A stretch of DNA of 64,000 nucleotides from Streptomyces sp. HUAS 15-9 (GTDB lineage: Bacteria; Actinomycetota; Actinomycetes; Streptomycetales; Streptomycetaceae): assembly GCF_025642155.1 (NCBI RefSeq), contig NZ_CP106798.1, positions 868,001-932,000 on the forward strand. The letters run 5' to 3'. Below are positions 63,312-64,000 of the stretch, in pieces. The notes under the pieces are model-generated. The model made no database searches, was not told the DNA's origin, and saw only the letters and a list, made by a program, of their open reading frames with translations. How positions within the stretch are numbered: the stretch's first letter is position 1; the number at the start of each line of letters is the position of its first letter. The translations under genes and the position numbers were made by a program.

Positions 63312-64000
63312 GTGTTCCCTCGCCCCGCCCCCCGACACCGCCTCGCCGGAGCCGCCGTGGCCCTGGGCCTGATCGGCTCGCTGTCCACCAGTGCCTGGGC
63401 CGGGTCCCGGCATCCGGCCCCCGCGCACGGACACACCCCGGTCACCCGTGTGCCCTCCGCCGCGGGCACCGGCACCCCGCTGTCGGGCTACACGATCCAG
63501 TCGACGGCGAAGGTGAGCGACTCCGCGTCGGACGTCTCTTCCCCCGGCTATCCGGCCGCGGGCTGGTATCAGGCGGGCCCCCGCTCCACCGTCCTCGCGG
63601 CGCTGCTCGCCGACGGCGTCTACGCGGACCCGTTCTACTCCAACAACCAGCAGAAGATCCCCAAGGCCGCCTTCCAGGTCCCGTGGTGGTACCGCAGCGA
63701 CTTCCGGGTCGCCGACACCGCCGAGCGCACCTACCTCGACTTCAGCGGGGTGATCTCGGCGGCCGACGTCTATGTCAACGGCCACCGGGTCGCCGGGGCC
63801 GCGGACGTCTCCGGCGCCTACACCCGCCACGAACTGGACGTCACCTCGCTGGTCCGTCCCGGCACGAACACGGTGGCCCTCCGGATCCAGCCGAACGTGC
63901 CCGACAAGAAGCTCACCATGGGCTGGATCGACTGGCTCCAGCCGCCGCCCGACGAGAACATGGGCATCGTCCGGGACGTCCTGGTCCGCCGGGGCGGCCC
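63312..64000 (+). CDS. Secreted GH2 glycoside hydrolase, exo-beta-D-glucosaminidase/mannosidase-like (3' end outside window)
   Basis: Only the first 229 residues are present. A signal peptide (about 1-33, ending SAWAG) is followed by the GH2 sugar-binding domain: TVLAALLADGVYADPFYSNN, VPWWYRSDFRV, SGVISAADVYVNGHRVAG and MGWIDWLQPPPDENMGIVRD. The WIDWxQPPPDxNMGI stretch fits the exo-beta-glucosaminidase (CsxA) branch, which trims glucosamine from chitosan; a beta-mannosidase role is the alternative. The GTG at 63312 follows GGAG by 6 nt. Control by the upstream ROK regulator is likely. The catalytic half is beyond the window. Confidence 0.85.
   Translation, partial: MFPRPAPRHRLAGAAVALGLIGSLSTSAWAGSRHPAPAHGHTPVTRVPSAAGTGTPLSGYTIQSTAKVSDSASDVSSPGYPAAGWYQAGPRSTVLAALLADGVYADPFYSNNQQKIPKAAFQVPWWYRSDFRVADTAERTYLDFSGVISAADVYVNGHRVAGAADVSGAYTRHELDVTSLVRPGTNTVALRIQPNVPDKKLTMGWIDWLQPPPDENMGIVRDVLVRRGG

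Overview
The window is a very GC-rich chromosomal stretch of a Streptomyces or close relative. Third codon positions are almost all G/C, GTG and TTG starts are common, and it carries typical streptomycete genes: an SsgA-like sporulation regulator, a melC1-melC2 melanin operon, a streptophobe-family membrane protein, a secreted M4 protease, a mycothiol-transferase-like DinB protein and a methylated-monoterpene operon. I found no rRNA, tRNA, CRISPR array, intact insertion sequence or phage module. The density of small stress, detoxification and secreted-enzyme genes suggests accessory-rich chromosome rather than the conserved core.

Layout. 1-5051: a TetR-controlled FAD dehydrogenase (cut by the window start), AlkB, an MBL hydrolase, a DUF4032 protein and a universal stress protein. 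5433-8901: a tight three-gene operon of a response regulator fused to a thioredoxin-reductase-like enzyme, a soluble histidine kinase and a UBP-type zinc finger protein. 8981-14579: secreted M4 peptidase, serine hydrolase, a TerD-CAP fusion and an AIM24 protein. 14760-17870: TPR protein plus isoprenyl diphosphate synthase behind a perfect inverted repeat, then a PLP dehydratase. 18069-23554: pseudokinase, an HTH-like unknown, SsgA-like protein, small membrane proteins and an aldo/keto reductase. 23771-28212: TetR/MFS efflux pair, melC operon and RNase HI. 28258-35360: VOC proteins, an alcohol dehydrogenase, the methylated-monoterpene cyclase/methyltransferase pair, a phosphotransferase and an epoxide hydrolase. 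35372-45525: XRE regulator, SigB-type sigma factor facing an RsbW-like kinase, membrane proteins, and an FHA-ABC transporter/Ser-Thr kinase group. 45855-58892: mixed redox, detoxification and regulatory genes, including adenosine deaminase, a BlaI/M56 pair, secreted phospholipase C, ALDH and an ECF42-type sigma factor with YciI. 59049-64000: a small conserved-looking ORF, a decayed MerR/B12-domain regulator, an SPW protein, an APC permease, a ROK regulator and the start of a GH2 glycosidase.

How the genes work together. Several local circuits can be read directly: the tandem operators at 1335-1367 beside TetR, the paired operators at 25880-25921 upstream of MFS/TetR, a dyad cluster upstream of BlaI/M56, and two related ROK-type sites that bracket the ROK gene and precede the permease and the glycosidase. 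The kinase, FHA-ABC and pseudokinase genes point to Ser/Thr phosphosignalling at the membrane. The sigma factor and RsbW-like protein form a probable partner-switching pair.

Broken genes. The Ser/Thr kinase at 40851-42103 loses frame by one base inside a 36-bp coding repeat. The M56 peptidase at 50870-51797 also has a frameshift. A VOC gene (5109-5294) and a MerR/B12 gene (about 59311-59760) survive only as remnants. The two single-base frameshifts could be real or sequencing errors. The most unusual nucleotide feature is at 12317-12415, where a 20-bp stem can form with the TerD-CAP start codon as a 4-nt bulge.
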